Origin: Candidatus Latescibacterota bacterium
GTDB lineage: Bacteria > Latescibacterota > 4484-107
NCBI GenBank assembly: GCA_030613045.1
Contig: JAUWMS010000012.1
Span: 1 to 13,977 of the forward strand
Direction of reading: 5' to 3'
Length of the DNA stretch: 13,977 bases
Below are positions 5,438 to 12,271 of the stretch, one piece after another. The notes under the pieces were generated by a model that searched no databases, was not told the DNA's origin, and worked only from the letters and a program-made list of their open reading frames with translations. Within the stretch, counting starts at the first letter, position 1. Every line of letters starts with the position of its first letter. A program made the position numbers and the translations under genes.

Positions 5438-6700
5438 ATGGCGCATGCGATGGCCGTGATCATTACAAGAGCAATAGGGTTTGTTAAAAGGCAGAAGCGG
5501 AATTACAGGGTCACGGTTACGCGGGCGGCGCTGAGCAACTTCTTGGCCGGCCTTACCCTTCAGTATGATTCCATCTATACCGTAGGATTAGGAGCGGATA
5601 AGGTTCGGCTTGGGGGGATCGGCAGCATTGGGGCCGCGATAGGTTCCCTGATCGCCGCACCCGTGGGATGGCTGGTAGATCGGTATGGTCTGAAGCGATT
5701 CTATGTCCTCGGCACAGGGCTGATGGCCGGGGCGATGTTGGTGTACGCCATGGCGCCGGATTGGCGGGCGATTATTGCGGCGATGATGCTGCTTTCGATT
5801 TCCATGAGATTGACGGGAACGGGCTGCGGTGTACTCTGCGCGGATTCTCTGAAAAATAAGGATCGGTCAACAGGTCAGAACCTTTGCAATACGATTTCGA
5901 GATCCCTTGCCCTCCTGTCCCCGCTGATCGGCGCCCGGCTGATCACCGCCTTCGGAGGGATGAACGTGGAGGGCATCCGACCGCTGTATTATATCCAATT
6001 TGTGGGATACGTTTTGATTTTCCTGTTTATCGCGGCTCAGTTAAGAGAACCTGAGCGGATGAAGAGCGCCGAAGAGGCGGCCGACTCCAGCGTGATACAC
6101 GATTTCAGGCGGCTTTTTAAGCAACGCACGGCCTTGAAGAGATGGATCGCGGTCGCTTCTTTGTCCCGGGTTCCCATGGCCATGATCCCGCTTTTCCTGC
6201 CGGTTTTTGCCCATGAGGTGAAAGGAGCGGATGCGTACATATTGGCGGGGATGACGATGGCCGGGACCGTGACCTATCTCTTATTTGGGATTCCCATGGG
6301 CAGGCTGGCGGATCGGATCGGCAGAAAAAAGGTGATCTATCTATCCACGCCGCTTTGGTATGCTTCCCCGCTGCTGCTCGTGCTGTCGCCCAATGCGGCC
6401 ACTTTGATCCTGGCGGGCGCGTTCTGGAGTTTCTATTCCATCAGTTCCATTGTGACCAGTTCCATGACCATGGAACTGGTTCCCGTGGGGCAAATGGGGA
6501 GGTGGAGTGGTCTGCTCGGCCTCTTCGCGGGATTGGTTACCGTTCCGGCTCCTCTGATAGGGGGACTGATATGGAAGGGGCTTGGTCCCGCGTACGTTTT
6601 TCTCATCCCGGTTGCGCTCGATCTGTTTGTGAAGATTCCGTTGTTGACGACCATACCGGAGACGCTGCACACGGAACATCCCACCCCCAAGGAGGGTTAG
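5438..6700 (+). CDS. Major facilitator superfamily (MFS) transporter
   Basis: ATG at 5438 with aaggagg at 5425-5431, 420 residues, the usual MFS length. After a short basic cytoplasmic N-terminus (residues 1-25) there are alternating hydrophobic segments consistent with about 12 membrane helices and a charged central loop (203-235, EPERMKSAEEAADSS). The conserved loop 2-3 motif A is present as GWLVDRYGLKRFY (77-89), and its repeat in the second half as GRLADRIGRKKVIY (288-301), which are the strongest indicators of the family. Such inner-membrane proteins move small solutes or drugs by ion coupling or facilitated diffusion. The substrate cannot be inferred: the flanking genes are separated by repeat-bearing gaps on both sides, so the gene appears to be its own transcription unit. 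No truncation or frameshift is seen. Confidence 0.9.
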   Translation: MAHAMAVIITRAIGFVKRQKRNYRVTVTRAALSNFLAGLTLQYDSIYTVGLGADKVRLGGIGSIGAAIGSLIAAPVGWLVDRYGLKRFYVLGTGLMAGAMLVYAMAPDWRAIIAAMMLLSISMRLTGTGCGVLCADSLKNKDRSTGQNLCNTISRSLALLSPLIGARLITAFGGMNVEGIRPLYYIQFVGYVLIFLFIAAQLREPERMKSAEEAADSSVIHDFRRLFKQRTALKRWIAVASLSRVPMAMIPLFLPVFAHEVKGADAYILAGMTMAGTVTYLLFGIPMGRLADRIGRKKVIYLSTPLWYASPLLLVLSPNAATLILAGAFWSFYSISSIVTSSMTMELVPVGQMGRWSGLLGLFAGLVTVPAPLIGGLIWKGLGPAYVFLIPVALDLFVKIPLLTTIPETLHTEHPTPKEG

Positions 6701-6752
6701 AGGATGGGCGCGGATAGCATCGTGGAGTTGTTCTTAAATCGAACAATCATTT

Positions 6753-6892
6753 GAACCTCTTGCAAAAGTCATAAAGTAGCAGTCATTTCGCAGGGGGTAG
6801 TAGGACAGACATTCTTGTCTGACCTGGATGACCATAAAACTGAACAGACAGGAATGTCTGTCCTACCAATTTCGGACTTTTTCAAGAGGCTC
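6753..6892. repeat. 140-base nested inverted-repeat element
   Basis: The outer ends gaacctcttgcaaaagtc (6753-6770) and gactttttcaagaggctc (6875-6892) are complementary at 16 of 18 positions. An inner pair, gtaggacagacattcttgtc... (6800-6821) and its complement at 6845-6866, matches at 21 of 22. Each inner arm is itself partly palindromic (cagacaggaatgtctg). There is no coding capacity; this is a MITE-like or REP-like intergenic repeat in the gap between the MFS and methyltransferase genes (6701-6982), which otherwise shows only a weak 6-base stem at 6728-6746. Confidence 0.82.
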
Positions 6893-6982
6893 GTTTGCAT
6901 CAGGCATATCCCGTCCAAATCTCCGGCCTATCCGGGATCGAACCCCATTTAGCAAAAATCAGAGCCGGGATAGATAGGCGCT

Positions 6983-7729
6983 ATGATATTCGATAAGATG
7001 GCAGAAGGGTATGACCGCTGGTACGAGACCCCGGTGGGGGCCGCGGTGGACCGGATGGAGAAGCGAGCGCTTCTAAAGGCCTTAGAGCCGAAGCTCGGAG
7101 AGCGGCTGTTAGAGGTGGGTTCGGGCACCGGGCATTGGTCTGTCTGGTTTCGATCGCTGGGACTGAAGGTGACGGGACTGGAGATCGCCCCGAAGATGGT
7201 GGCCGTGGCCCAAAATAAGATTGGTGGGAGCACGCTGAACGAGCGTACCCAATTTCTGAGGGGGGATGCTTGCAGACTTCCCTTCCGGGATGGCTCGTTC
7301 GACATCGCGACGGCGGTCACCGCGTTGGAGTTCGTCCCGGAGGTGCTCAGGGTGCTCGACGAAATGTGGCGGTGTACTCGAGCGGGTGGACGCATGGTGG
7401 TCGGCGTTTTGAATCGCCGCTCTTTTTTTGCCCGTCAGCGGCGAAGAGAAGCGGAAACTCGGAAGACGGTCTTCTCCGAGGCGCATTTTTTCGAGCGGAG
7501 GGAGTTGGAGAAACTGTTGGGACGCTGTGGAAACGCGAGGGTGGTGACGTCCACCTATCTGCATCCATCGGCTCCCGGAGTGAAATTGGGGACGGTCTTT
7601 GAAGTGTTTGGGAAAATTTTCTTCAGGCGAGGAGGCGCGTTTTTGGTCGGGAGGGTGGATAAAGAAGGCATAGACTCAGGGGAACTGAGAAACGGAGGGA
7701 CGGAAAAGCAAGGAAAGAACGGATGTTAA
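6983..7729 (+). CDS. Class I SAM-dependent methyltransferase (Methyltransf_11/UbiE-like)
   Basis: ATG at 6983, 248 residues; the ribosome site is weak (gatagatagg upstream). The opening FDKMAEGYDRWYETP (3-17) is typical of small-molecule methyltransferases of this group. Motif I is LLEVGSGTGHWS (42-53), the acidic residue at the end of strand 2 is in GLEIAPKMV (65-73), motif II is DACRLPFRDGSFDIATA (95-111), and motif III lies in the stretch around TRAGGRMVVGVLN (132-144). These residues bind SAM, so methyl transfer is very likely; the acceptor is unknown. The last 25 residues (DKEGIDSGELRNGG...) are hydrophilic and low in complexity and look like a non-conserved tail. The next gene, lgt, starts 39 bases later on the same strand and may be co-transcribed. 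Confidence 0.9.
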   Translation: MIFDKMAEGYDRWYETPVGAAVDRMEKRALLKALEPKLGERLLEVGSGTGHWSVWFRSLGLKVTGLEIAPKMVAVAQNKIGGSTLNERTQFLRGDACRLPFRDGSFDIATAVTALEFVPEVLRVLDEMWRCTRAGGRMVVGVLNRRSFFARQRRREAETRKTVFSEAHFFERRELEKLLGRCGNARVVTSTYLHPSAPGVKLGTVFEVFGKIFFRRGGAFLVGRVDKEGIDSGELRNGGTEKQGKNGC

Positions 7730-7768
7730 GCGTGAGAAAGGATCTTTACATAGACTGAGGACATCTAA

Positions 7769-8575
7769 GTGTATCCAGTGCTTCTTAAAATAGGTAGCTT
7801 TGAATTACGCAGTTGGAGTGTCGCCTTTGCAATCAGTGTCGTGGTGGGGATAGTGATTGCCGTGAGGAGAGCACCTCGTTTCGGGGTGAAGCCGAGCACT
7901 ATCATGGATATCGCTGTTGTAATCATGATTGCAGCTATCGTGGGCAGCCGTCTTTGGTATGTTGTCTATCATATAAACGAGTTCAAAGGGCACTGGTTTG
8001 ACATTGTAAATCCATTTCAGGATGGGTATATTGGCATCGCAGGTCTGTCTATGATTGGCGGAGTCGTGCTGGCGATTCTTGCATCACTGGTCTATGCGTG
8101 GATGAAAAAATGGAGCTTTGTCGCGTTGGGGGATGCAATTGCTCCAAGTTTTCTTCTCGGCGCAGGGATCCAGCGGCTTGGCGGATGTTTTTTGAACGGC
8201 TGCTGCTTTGGTCGGCCTACGGATAGCTTTTTCGGTGTGGTTTTTCCCCCGAAAGGGGTCGCGGGCTCGTATTTCCCCGGGGTACCTCTCTGGCCGACCC
8301 AGCTTCTTGCATCGGCCCTGGGATTTGCAGGGTTCGCACTGGTGCTTTGGCTTGGCCGACGACACAGCTTTCCGGGCTATACACTCTGGCAGGTATTTGC
8401 GTATTACTCCATCGACCGCTTCATCGTGGATCAATTTCGCTACTACGAGCCGTCGCAGATATTGGGTACGATCGGACCGTTGACGATAAACGTAAACCAC
8501 GTGGTACTCGCCGGGGTATTCGTTTTTTGCGCGGTTCTCTGGCTTCGAGGATGTTCGGGGCAACGTCGGGCATGA
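7769..8575 (+). CDS. lgt: Prolipoprotein diacylglyceryl transferase (Lgt)
   Basis: GTG at 7769 with tgagga at 7756-7761; 268 residues, normal for Lgt. Lgt moves diacylglycerol from phosphatidylglycerol to the lipobox Cys of prolipoproteins at the outer face of the inner membrane. The features seen are the opening MYPVLLKIGSFELRSW, typical of Lgt, about seven hydrophobic segments, GIAGLSMIGG (89-98) at the place of the GMSFHGG motif, and the signature QRLGGCFLNGCCFGRPT (135-151), a Cys-rich variant of the RIGNFINGE signature. Near the C-terminus DRFIVDQFR (216-224) stands for the E/R-containing motif. The His of HGG is Ile here and the usual Glu near the C-terminal Arg is Asp, as can occur in divergent members of the family; activity is therefore likely but not certain. 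Its presence argues that the organism is bacterial. Confidence 0.88.
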   Translation: MYPVLLKIGSFELRSWSVAFAISVVVGIVIAVRRAPRFGVKPSTIMDIAVVIMIAAIVGSRLWYVVYHINEFKGHWFDIVNPFQDGYIGIAGLSMIGGVVLAILASLVYAWMKKWSFVALGDAIAPSFLLGAGIQRLGGCFLNGCCFGRPTDSFFGVVFPPKGVAGSYFPGVPLWPTQLLASALGFAGFALVLWLGRRHSFPGYTLWQVFAYYSIDRFIVDQFRYYEPSQILGTIGPLTINVNHVVLAGVFVFCAVLWLRGCSGQRRA

Positions 8576-8639
8576 TAATAAATAAAAACAATCTAGGCCT
8601 TTCCAAGGCTTCGGCTGGGAAACGGGCACGGCACAGCAT

Positions 8640-8724
8640 ATAACAAAGCATTTACGCTCGGCCTTCGGCACATTCGTTTTTGCTAACGCTCCAGCGAACG
8701 TCGTAAATGCTCAAACGATAGGCG
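8640..8724. repeat. Imperfect inverted repeat resembling an integron attC site
   Basis: Between lgt and the first fmdB copy, gcatttacg (8648-8656) pairs exactly with cgtaaatgc (8702-8710), and acgctcg/cgaacgt extends the stem with a bulge. The left outer side reads tataacaaagc and the right side gctcaaacgataggcg, close to the attC layout (TAACAA...GC, then GCTCAAC-GTTAGGC). The right core is GATAGGC and not GTTRRRY, so if it is attC it is decayed. No integrase is visible. Confidence 0.35.
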
Positions 8725-8750
8725 AAATATTGATAACCCGATCTGTGAGG

Positions 8751-8988
8751 AAGGAGGTGAACAAATATGCCGTTGTATGAATACGAATGCGAGAAGTGTG
8801 GTGAAGTCGTTGAAATCCTGTGGCGGCGTCCGGAGGATGAGAAAGGGATGAAGTGCTCTGCGTGCGGGAGCTCCGAACTGCATCGGAAGTTTTCGGCTTT
8901 CAGCGCGAAGATTGGCTCCGGCAGCATAGGAGGATCCGCATCCGCCGCGAGTTGTCCCACGGGCACATGTCCGTTTTAGTAACAGAAA
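8751..8988 (+). repeat. 238-base direct repeat, left copy (fmdB with its ribosome site)
   Basis: Identity with 10845-11082 begins at aaggaggtgaacaaat and ends at gtaacagaaa. There are five substitutions and no gaps, about 98 % identity. The flanks differ completely on both sides. The two copies are 2094 bases apart in direct orientation and enclose the oxidoreductase gene. Confidence 0.93.
8767..8979 (+). CDS. FmdB-family zinc-ribbon protein, copy 1
   Basis: 70 residues, ATG at 8767 behind a very strong aaggaggtga (8751-8760). The sequence opens MPLYEYECEKCGEVVE, the hallmark of the FmdB/CxxC_CxxC_SSSS zinc-ribbon family, with metal-binding pairs C8/C11 and C30/C33 (CSACGSSE). The second half is a Ser/Gly/Ala-rich flexible tail that ends in a third Cys pair, SCPTGTCPF (62-70). 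The family was named from a gene linked to formamidase expression, but its biochemical role is not established; it often sits beside sulfur, one-carbon and selenium genes. The whole gene with its ribosome site is repeated at 10845-11082 with 5 base changes in 238, giving F42L and I49V. Cytoplasmic. Confidence 0.9.
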   Translation: MPLYEYECEKCGEVVEILWRRPEDEKGMKCSACGSSELHRKFSAFSAKIGSGSIGGSASAASCPTGTCPF

Positions 8989-8989
8989 A

Positions 8990-9051
8990 GGGGGTCAAAA
9001 TTAAACCCTTGTCTGCGGGTTTTCTCTGCGTCCTCTGCGTCTTTGCGGTGA
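8990..9051. repeat. Half repeat E (gggttttctctgcgtcc...tttgcggtga), copy 2, with decayed palindrome
   Basis: Bases 9017-9051 are identical over 35 bases to 12191-12225. Both are preceded by a ggtcaaaatt/ggttcaaaatt palindrome, which is decayed here (8990-9010, agggggtcaaaattaaaccc) but perfect in the other copy. It begins within about 10 bases of the first fmdB stop codon. No matching left arm is present, so this is one half of the inverted repeat seen at 2635-2761. Confidence 0.75.
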
Positions 9052-9149
9052 GTATTTGGCAGCATCGAGTACTCCTCATTTCCCTTGAGAATAAGAGAAA
9101 AGGCTCAGAATAAACGAAAAGAGGGAGAGTATAGGAAAGGGAACTCCGA

Positions 9150-10874
9150 GTGAACAATAAGAAGATTGTTGTTATAGGCGGTGTGGCTGCGGGGACCAGT
9201 GCGGCCGCCAAAGCAAGAAGGTGCGATGAGGATACTGAGATTCTTATTTTCGAGCGAGGAAGGCATATCTCCTATGCCACGTGCGGCTTGCCTTATTACA
9301 TCTCTGGCGTGATTGCCCATGAAGACCGTTTGATATTTAACACGCCCGAGACGTTCAAAACCAAGTATAACATTGAGGTAAAGCTGCAACACGAGGTCGG
9401 CGAGATTTTGCCGGAGCGCAAGGAGATTCATGTGATCGAGTTGGAGACAGGCCAACAGCGGCGGTATCCCTACGACAAATTGATCCTGGCCACCGGAGCA
9501 CGTCCTTTTGTGCCGCGCATAGAGGGCATACAGCTTCGGCATATCCACGTTTTGCGCACGGTCGAGGATGCTGTGAACATCCGAAACTGCATTGAAACCC
9601 GGCATCCGAGGCACGCCGTTGTGGTGGGAGGAGGCTTGATCGGACTGGAGATGGTCGAGGCTTTGCTCGCACAGAAGTTGCACGTGACCTTGGTGGAAAA
9701 GCTGGATCAGCTTCTCCCTTCGTTCGATTGGGAGATCGCCCATACCGCAGAGACCCACTTGAAAGAGAAAGGGGTGGATGTGCTTTGCTCCAACGGGGTC
9801 AAGACCTTCAAGGGAGATGAGAGCGGGGTGAAGAGGGTGGTTACCGAAAGTGGGGAGGAGATTGATGCCGATTTGGTCATACTATCCATTGGGATTCGTC
9901 CCAATGTACAGTTGGCCGAAGCGGCTGGGATACAATTGGGCCCCACGCGCACCATCGCCGCCAACCGCCGGATGGAGACTTCGGTGGAGGACATCTACGC
10001 GGTCGGCGACTGCGCGGAGAGCCGACATATGCTGACCGATGAGCCGGTGTGGGCGCCCCTGGGCTCCGTGGCCAATAAGCATGGCCGGGTGGCCGGGGAG
10101 AATGTGACGGGAAGAACCGCGGAGTTCAAGGGGGTGTTGGGCACGTGCATAGCCAAGGTATGTGACCTTGCTGTGGCGCGGACGGGCTTGAATGAAAAAG
10201 AAGTCCGCGAGCGAGGGGACGAAGTAGCGATTTCCTATGTGCATCCAGCGGATCACACCCACTGTTATCCCGGGTCGGCGGCCGTAACGATCAAGACGAT
10301 CGCGGATGCGAAAGACGGACGACTGTTGGGCGCTCAGTTGATCGGGAGTCGGGGCATTGACAAGCGTGTGGATGTGATGGCTACGGCTATCTATGGAGGG
10401 ATGACAGTAGGAGATCTCTTTCATGTGGACTTAGCCTATGCACCGCCTTTCTCACCGGCCAAAGATCCGGTGCTGGTGGCGGGTGTGGTCACGGAAAACG
10501 AGTTGAAAGGAGATCTAAACACGATCCTGCCTTTAGAGCTGAAGCAGCGTATGGACATAAAGGACGGTCATATTGTTTTGGATGTGAGGACATTAGAAGA
10601 GTTCGCTGCCGGCCATCTCGAAGGAGCTATGCACATCCACGTGGACGAACTCAGGACGTGTATAGATGCAGCGGACAAGTCTGTCCGTAAGTTGAAAAAA
10701 GGGAAGGGGATTATCGTCTATTGTCAGACAGGAATCCGGTCGTATCGAGCCTGTAGAATCCTGATGAACAGAGGATTCCAGAACGTCAGAAATTTTACCG
10801 GTGGATTAGCCTGCTGGAAATACGGGGTAACCCGGCCCGAGACAAAGGAGGTGAACAAATATGCCGTTGTATGA
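9150..10874 (+). CDS. CoA-disulfide/persulfide reductase with C-terminal rhodanese domain
   Basis: GTG at 9150, 574 residues. The first 450 residues are an FAD- and NAD(P)H-binding pyridine nucleotide-disulfide oxidoreductase: FAD motif VVIGGVAAGTSAAAKARR (7-24), the single active Cys C45 in SYATCGLPYYISG (41-53), LILATGARP (111-119), NAD(P) motif AVVVGGGLIGLEMVEAL (156-172), and second FAD motif IYAVGDCAE (282-290). Residues 470-560 form a rhodanese domain, HIVLDVRTLEEFAAGHLEGA (474-493), with active loop C525QTGIRS. This layout is that of CoADR-RHD and NADH-dependent persulfide reductase (Npsr), which reduce CoA disulfide, CoA persulfide or polysulfide. Two fmdB copies flank it and a TauE/SafE permease follows, supporting sulfur handling. 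The last nine residues (from 566) are encoded within the duplicated fmdB segment and the stop overlaps the fmdB start by 14 bases, so the original C-terminus was probably replaced and translation may be coupled. Confidence 0.93.
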   Translation: MNNKKIVVIGGVAAGTSAAAKARRCDEDTEILIFERGRHISYATCGLPYYISGVIAHEDRLIFNTPETFKTKYNIEVKLQHEVGEILPERKEIHVIELETGQQRRYPYDKLILATGARPFVPRIEGIQLRHIHVLRTVEDAVNIRNCIETRHPRHAVVVGGGLIGLEMVEALLAQKLHVTLVEKLDQLLPSFDWEIAHTAETHLKEKGVDVLCSNGVKTFKGDESGVKRVVTESGEEIDADLVILSIGIRPNVQLAEAAGIQLGPTRTIAANRRMETSVEDIYAVGDCAESRHMLTDEPVWAPLGSVANKHGRVAGENVTGRTAEFKGVLGTCIAKVCDLAVARTGLNEKEVRERGDEVAISYVHPADHTHCYPGSAAVTIKTIADAKDGRLLGAQLIGSRGIDKRVDVMATAIYGGMTVGDLFHVDLAYAPPFSPAKDPVLVAGVVTENELKGDLNTILPLELKQRMDIKDGHIVLDVRTLEEFAAGHLEGAMHIHVDELRTCIDAADKSVRKLKKGKGIIVYCQTGIRSYRACRILMNRGFQNVRNFTGGLACWKYGVTRPETKEVNKYAVV

Positions 10875-11082
10875 ATACGAATGCGAGAAGTGTGGTGAAG
10901 TCGTTGAAATCCTGTGGCGGCGTCCGGAGGATGAAAAAGGGATGAAGTGCTCTGCGTGCGGGAGCTCCGAACTGCATCGGAAGCTTTCGGCTTTCAGCGC
11001 GAAGGTCGGCTCCGGCAGCATAGGAGGATCCGCGTCCGCCGCGAGTTGTCCCACGGGCACATGTCCGTTTTAGTAACAGAAA
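10845..11082 (+). repeat. 238-base direct repeat, right copy (fmdB with its ribosome site)
   Basis: The second copy of 8751-8988. It begins inside the oxidoreductase gene and supplies its final codons and stop. The five differences from the left copy fall in the coding part; the ribosome site and the tail after the stop codon are unchanged. Confidence 0.93.
10861..11073 (+). CDS. FmdB-family zinc-ribbon protein, copy 2
   Basis: 70 residues, ATG at 10861 behind aaggaggtga (10845-10854), which here lies within the final codons of the oxidoreductase. The zinc-ribbon Cys pairs C8/C11 and C30/C33 and the terminal C63/C68 pair are all kept. It differs from copy 1 only at residues 42 (Leu for Phe) and 49 (Val for Ile); the other three base changes are silent, which suggests that both copies still make protein or that the duplication is recent. 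The 14-base overlap with the upstream gene makes translational coupling likely. See copy 1 for the family. Confidence 0.9.
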   Translation: MPLYEYECEKCGEVVEILWRRPEDEKGMKCSACGSSELHRKLSAFSAKVGSGSIGGSASAASCPTGTCPF

Positions 11083-11302
11083 TGTCGAAGCGAACCGCGG
11101 GATGCATATGGGCGAAGATGAGGCATGGGGCGCTCTGTGAGCGGATTGTCCGAAAACAGGGGAGGGGCGCTATCCCCTTCCCTGGATGGGCAATCACATC
11201 GGATTATTCCTGCAATTTTGGAGGATGTCTCGTTGAGGAGATCGTCCAGGGGAGGAGTTATACGCCACCACCCCAAATAATCCTTGGGAGGATATTACCA
11301 GC
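11083..11302. other. Gap before the TauE/SafE gene; only a doubtful small frame
   Basis: The 220 bases after the second fmdB repeat are unique within the window. An open frame of 74 codons (11082-11306, beginning MSKRTAGCIWAKMRHG) runs through it and its stop overlaps the permease start as ATGA, but it has no ribosome site, its ATG straddles the edge of the duplicated segment, and I recognise no family. A gggagga site for the permease lies at 11286-11292. Confidence 0.4.
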
Positions 11303-12103
11303 ATGATCGGGATTGCCCTCGCTGCCGTTGTCATATTAGGTATAGCCGTAGTTATGGCTATGACCGGACGGGGAGGTGGTAATTTTTACGTCCCTGTCCT
11401 GGCTGCAGTTGGAGTATCAATGCACCAGGCGGCCACCACCGGTCAGTTCATTTTGGTGGCCACTGCAACGGCAGCTTTACTGGTCTTCCAAAAGCACAAA
11501 ATAGTGGATTGGAAGTTGGCGCTGGTAATAGATCCTCCCACGGACATTATGGCCTTCATTGGAGGGTATTACGCTCATATCTTTAGCGGGTTGACATTGA
11601 AGTTTGTTTTCGCGGGGTTGCTTGTTTTGTCGAGTCTCTTTATGCTGCGTCCTGTTAAGGAACGAATGGGCGGGAATGGTAAGCGGTTTGGTTTTTGGAG
11701 ACGTCAGTATGGCAACTACGAATATGTGGTCAATCTCTGGTTGGCGATTCCCATAACAGCGGCAACAGGACTTGTATCAGGGATGGTTGGCGTATCGGGA
11801 GGTTCGTTCAAGATTCCTTTGATGGTTCTGGCCTGCGGTGTTCCCATGCGGATTGCCGTGGGGACATCCTCAGCGATGGTGGCCGCAACGGCTTTAATGG
11901 GTTTCTTTGGACACACTATTCGTGGCGACTTTAATCCTGCTGGGGCGATCCCGCTGGCCCTTGTAGCCGTGCTGGGCGGTTTGCTCGGAGGGAAGTTTTC
12001 CATCAAAACAAAGCCAGAGCGCCTGAAAGGCATCTTTGCTTATACTACATTAGCCGCTGCGGGTTTTATGGTTTTGAATGCATTGCTTTCTGTATCAAGA
12101 TAA
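11303..12103 (+). CDS. TauE/SafE family permease (sulfite/sulfur-anion exporter type)
   Basis: ATG at 11303 with gggagga about 10 bases upstream; 266 residues, the usual size. The protein is almost entirely hydrophobic, with about eight membrane segments arranged as two related halves. The family pattern appears in the first half as MTGRGGGNFYVPVLAAVGVSMHQAATTGQF (about 20-49) and in the second as GLVSGMVGVSGGSFKIPLMV...GVPMRIAVGTSS, where the GxGGG/GVSGG turn and the PL..GVP..AVGTS motif are characteristic. A short basic loop (117-133) separates the halves. TauE/SafE proteins export sulfite, sulfoacetate or related anions from the cytoplasm. The location after a persulfide reductase-rhodanese gene fits removal or uptake of a sulfur oxyanion, but the substrate is inferred. 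A palindromic repeat element begins right at the stop codon and may end the transcript. Confidence 0.9.
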   Translation: MIGIALAAVVILGIAVVMAMTGRGGGNFYVPVLAAVGVSMHQAATTGQFILVATATAALLVFQKHKIVDWKLALVIDPPTDIMAFIGGYYAHIFSGLTLKFVFAGLLVLSSLFMLRPVKERMGGNGKRFGFWRRQYGNYEYVVNLWLAIPITAATGLVSGMVGVSGGSFKIPLMVLACGVPMRIAVGTSSAMVAATALMGFFGHTIRGDFNPAGAIPLALVAVLGGLLGGKFSIKTKPERLKGIFAYTTLAAAGFMVLNALLSVSR

Positions 12104-12104
12104 A

Positions 12105-12255
12105 TGTTTGAGCAAAATTATTTTAATATTTCTACCACAGGAGACTTGGAGAGCGCAAAGTAGGGGTTCAAAATTTTGAACCCCTACCATGGGTTTTCTC
12201 TGCGTCCTCTGCGTCTTTGCGGTGAAATGGTAGTCCAATTTTGTCCACCTGCTTA
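12105..12255. repeat. About 150-base compound repeat between the permease and ferredoxin genes
   Basis: It starts within a few bases of the permease stop. In order: a leader variant gcaaaattattttaatatt (12112-12130), a perfect palindrome (12160-12187), the 35-base half repeat E (12191-12225), and the terminus aattttgtccacctgctta (12237-12255), which differs by one base from the perfect inverted ends at 2517-2629. The leader and terminus are partly complementary (caaaatt against aattttg), so the whole is a shorter relative of the 2372-2790 composite. Confidence 0.75.
12160..12187. repeat. Perfect 28-base palindrome
   Basis: The sequence gtaggggttcaaaa followed by its exact reverse complement, with no loop. 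It can form a cruciform or an mRNA stem and lies 57 bases after the permease stop codon. A decayed relative lies at 8990-9010, also directly before half repeat E. Confidence 0.9.
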
Positions 12256-12271
12256 AAAAGGAGAAAGGCGA

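Noticed and set aside
6925..6965. Possible tRNA T-arm (ggggttcgatccc on the minus strand)
   Set aside because: The flanking bases do not form the T stem, and no anticodon or acceptor stem can be found.
8084..8671. 195-codon open frame on the minus strand
   Set aside because: It is antisense to lgt, whose signature motifs are clear; the antisense product is rich in Lys/Pro/Arg with no family resemblance.
12104..12271. Insertion sequence with transposase
   Set aside because: No coding capacity in this or the other repeat elements; only ends and palindromes are present.
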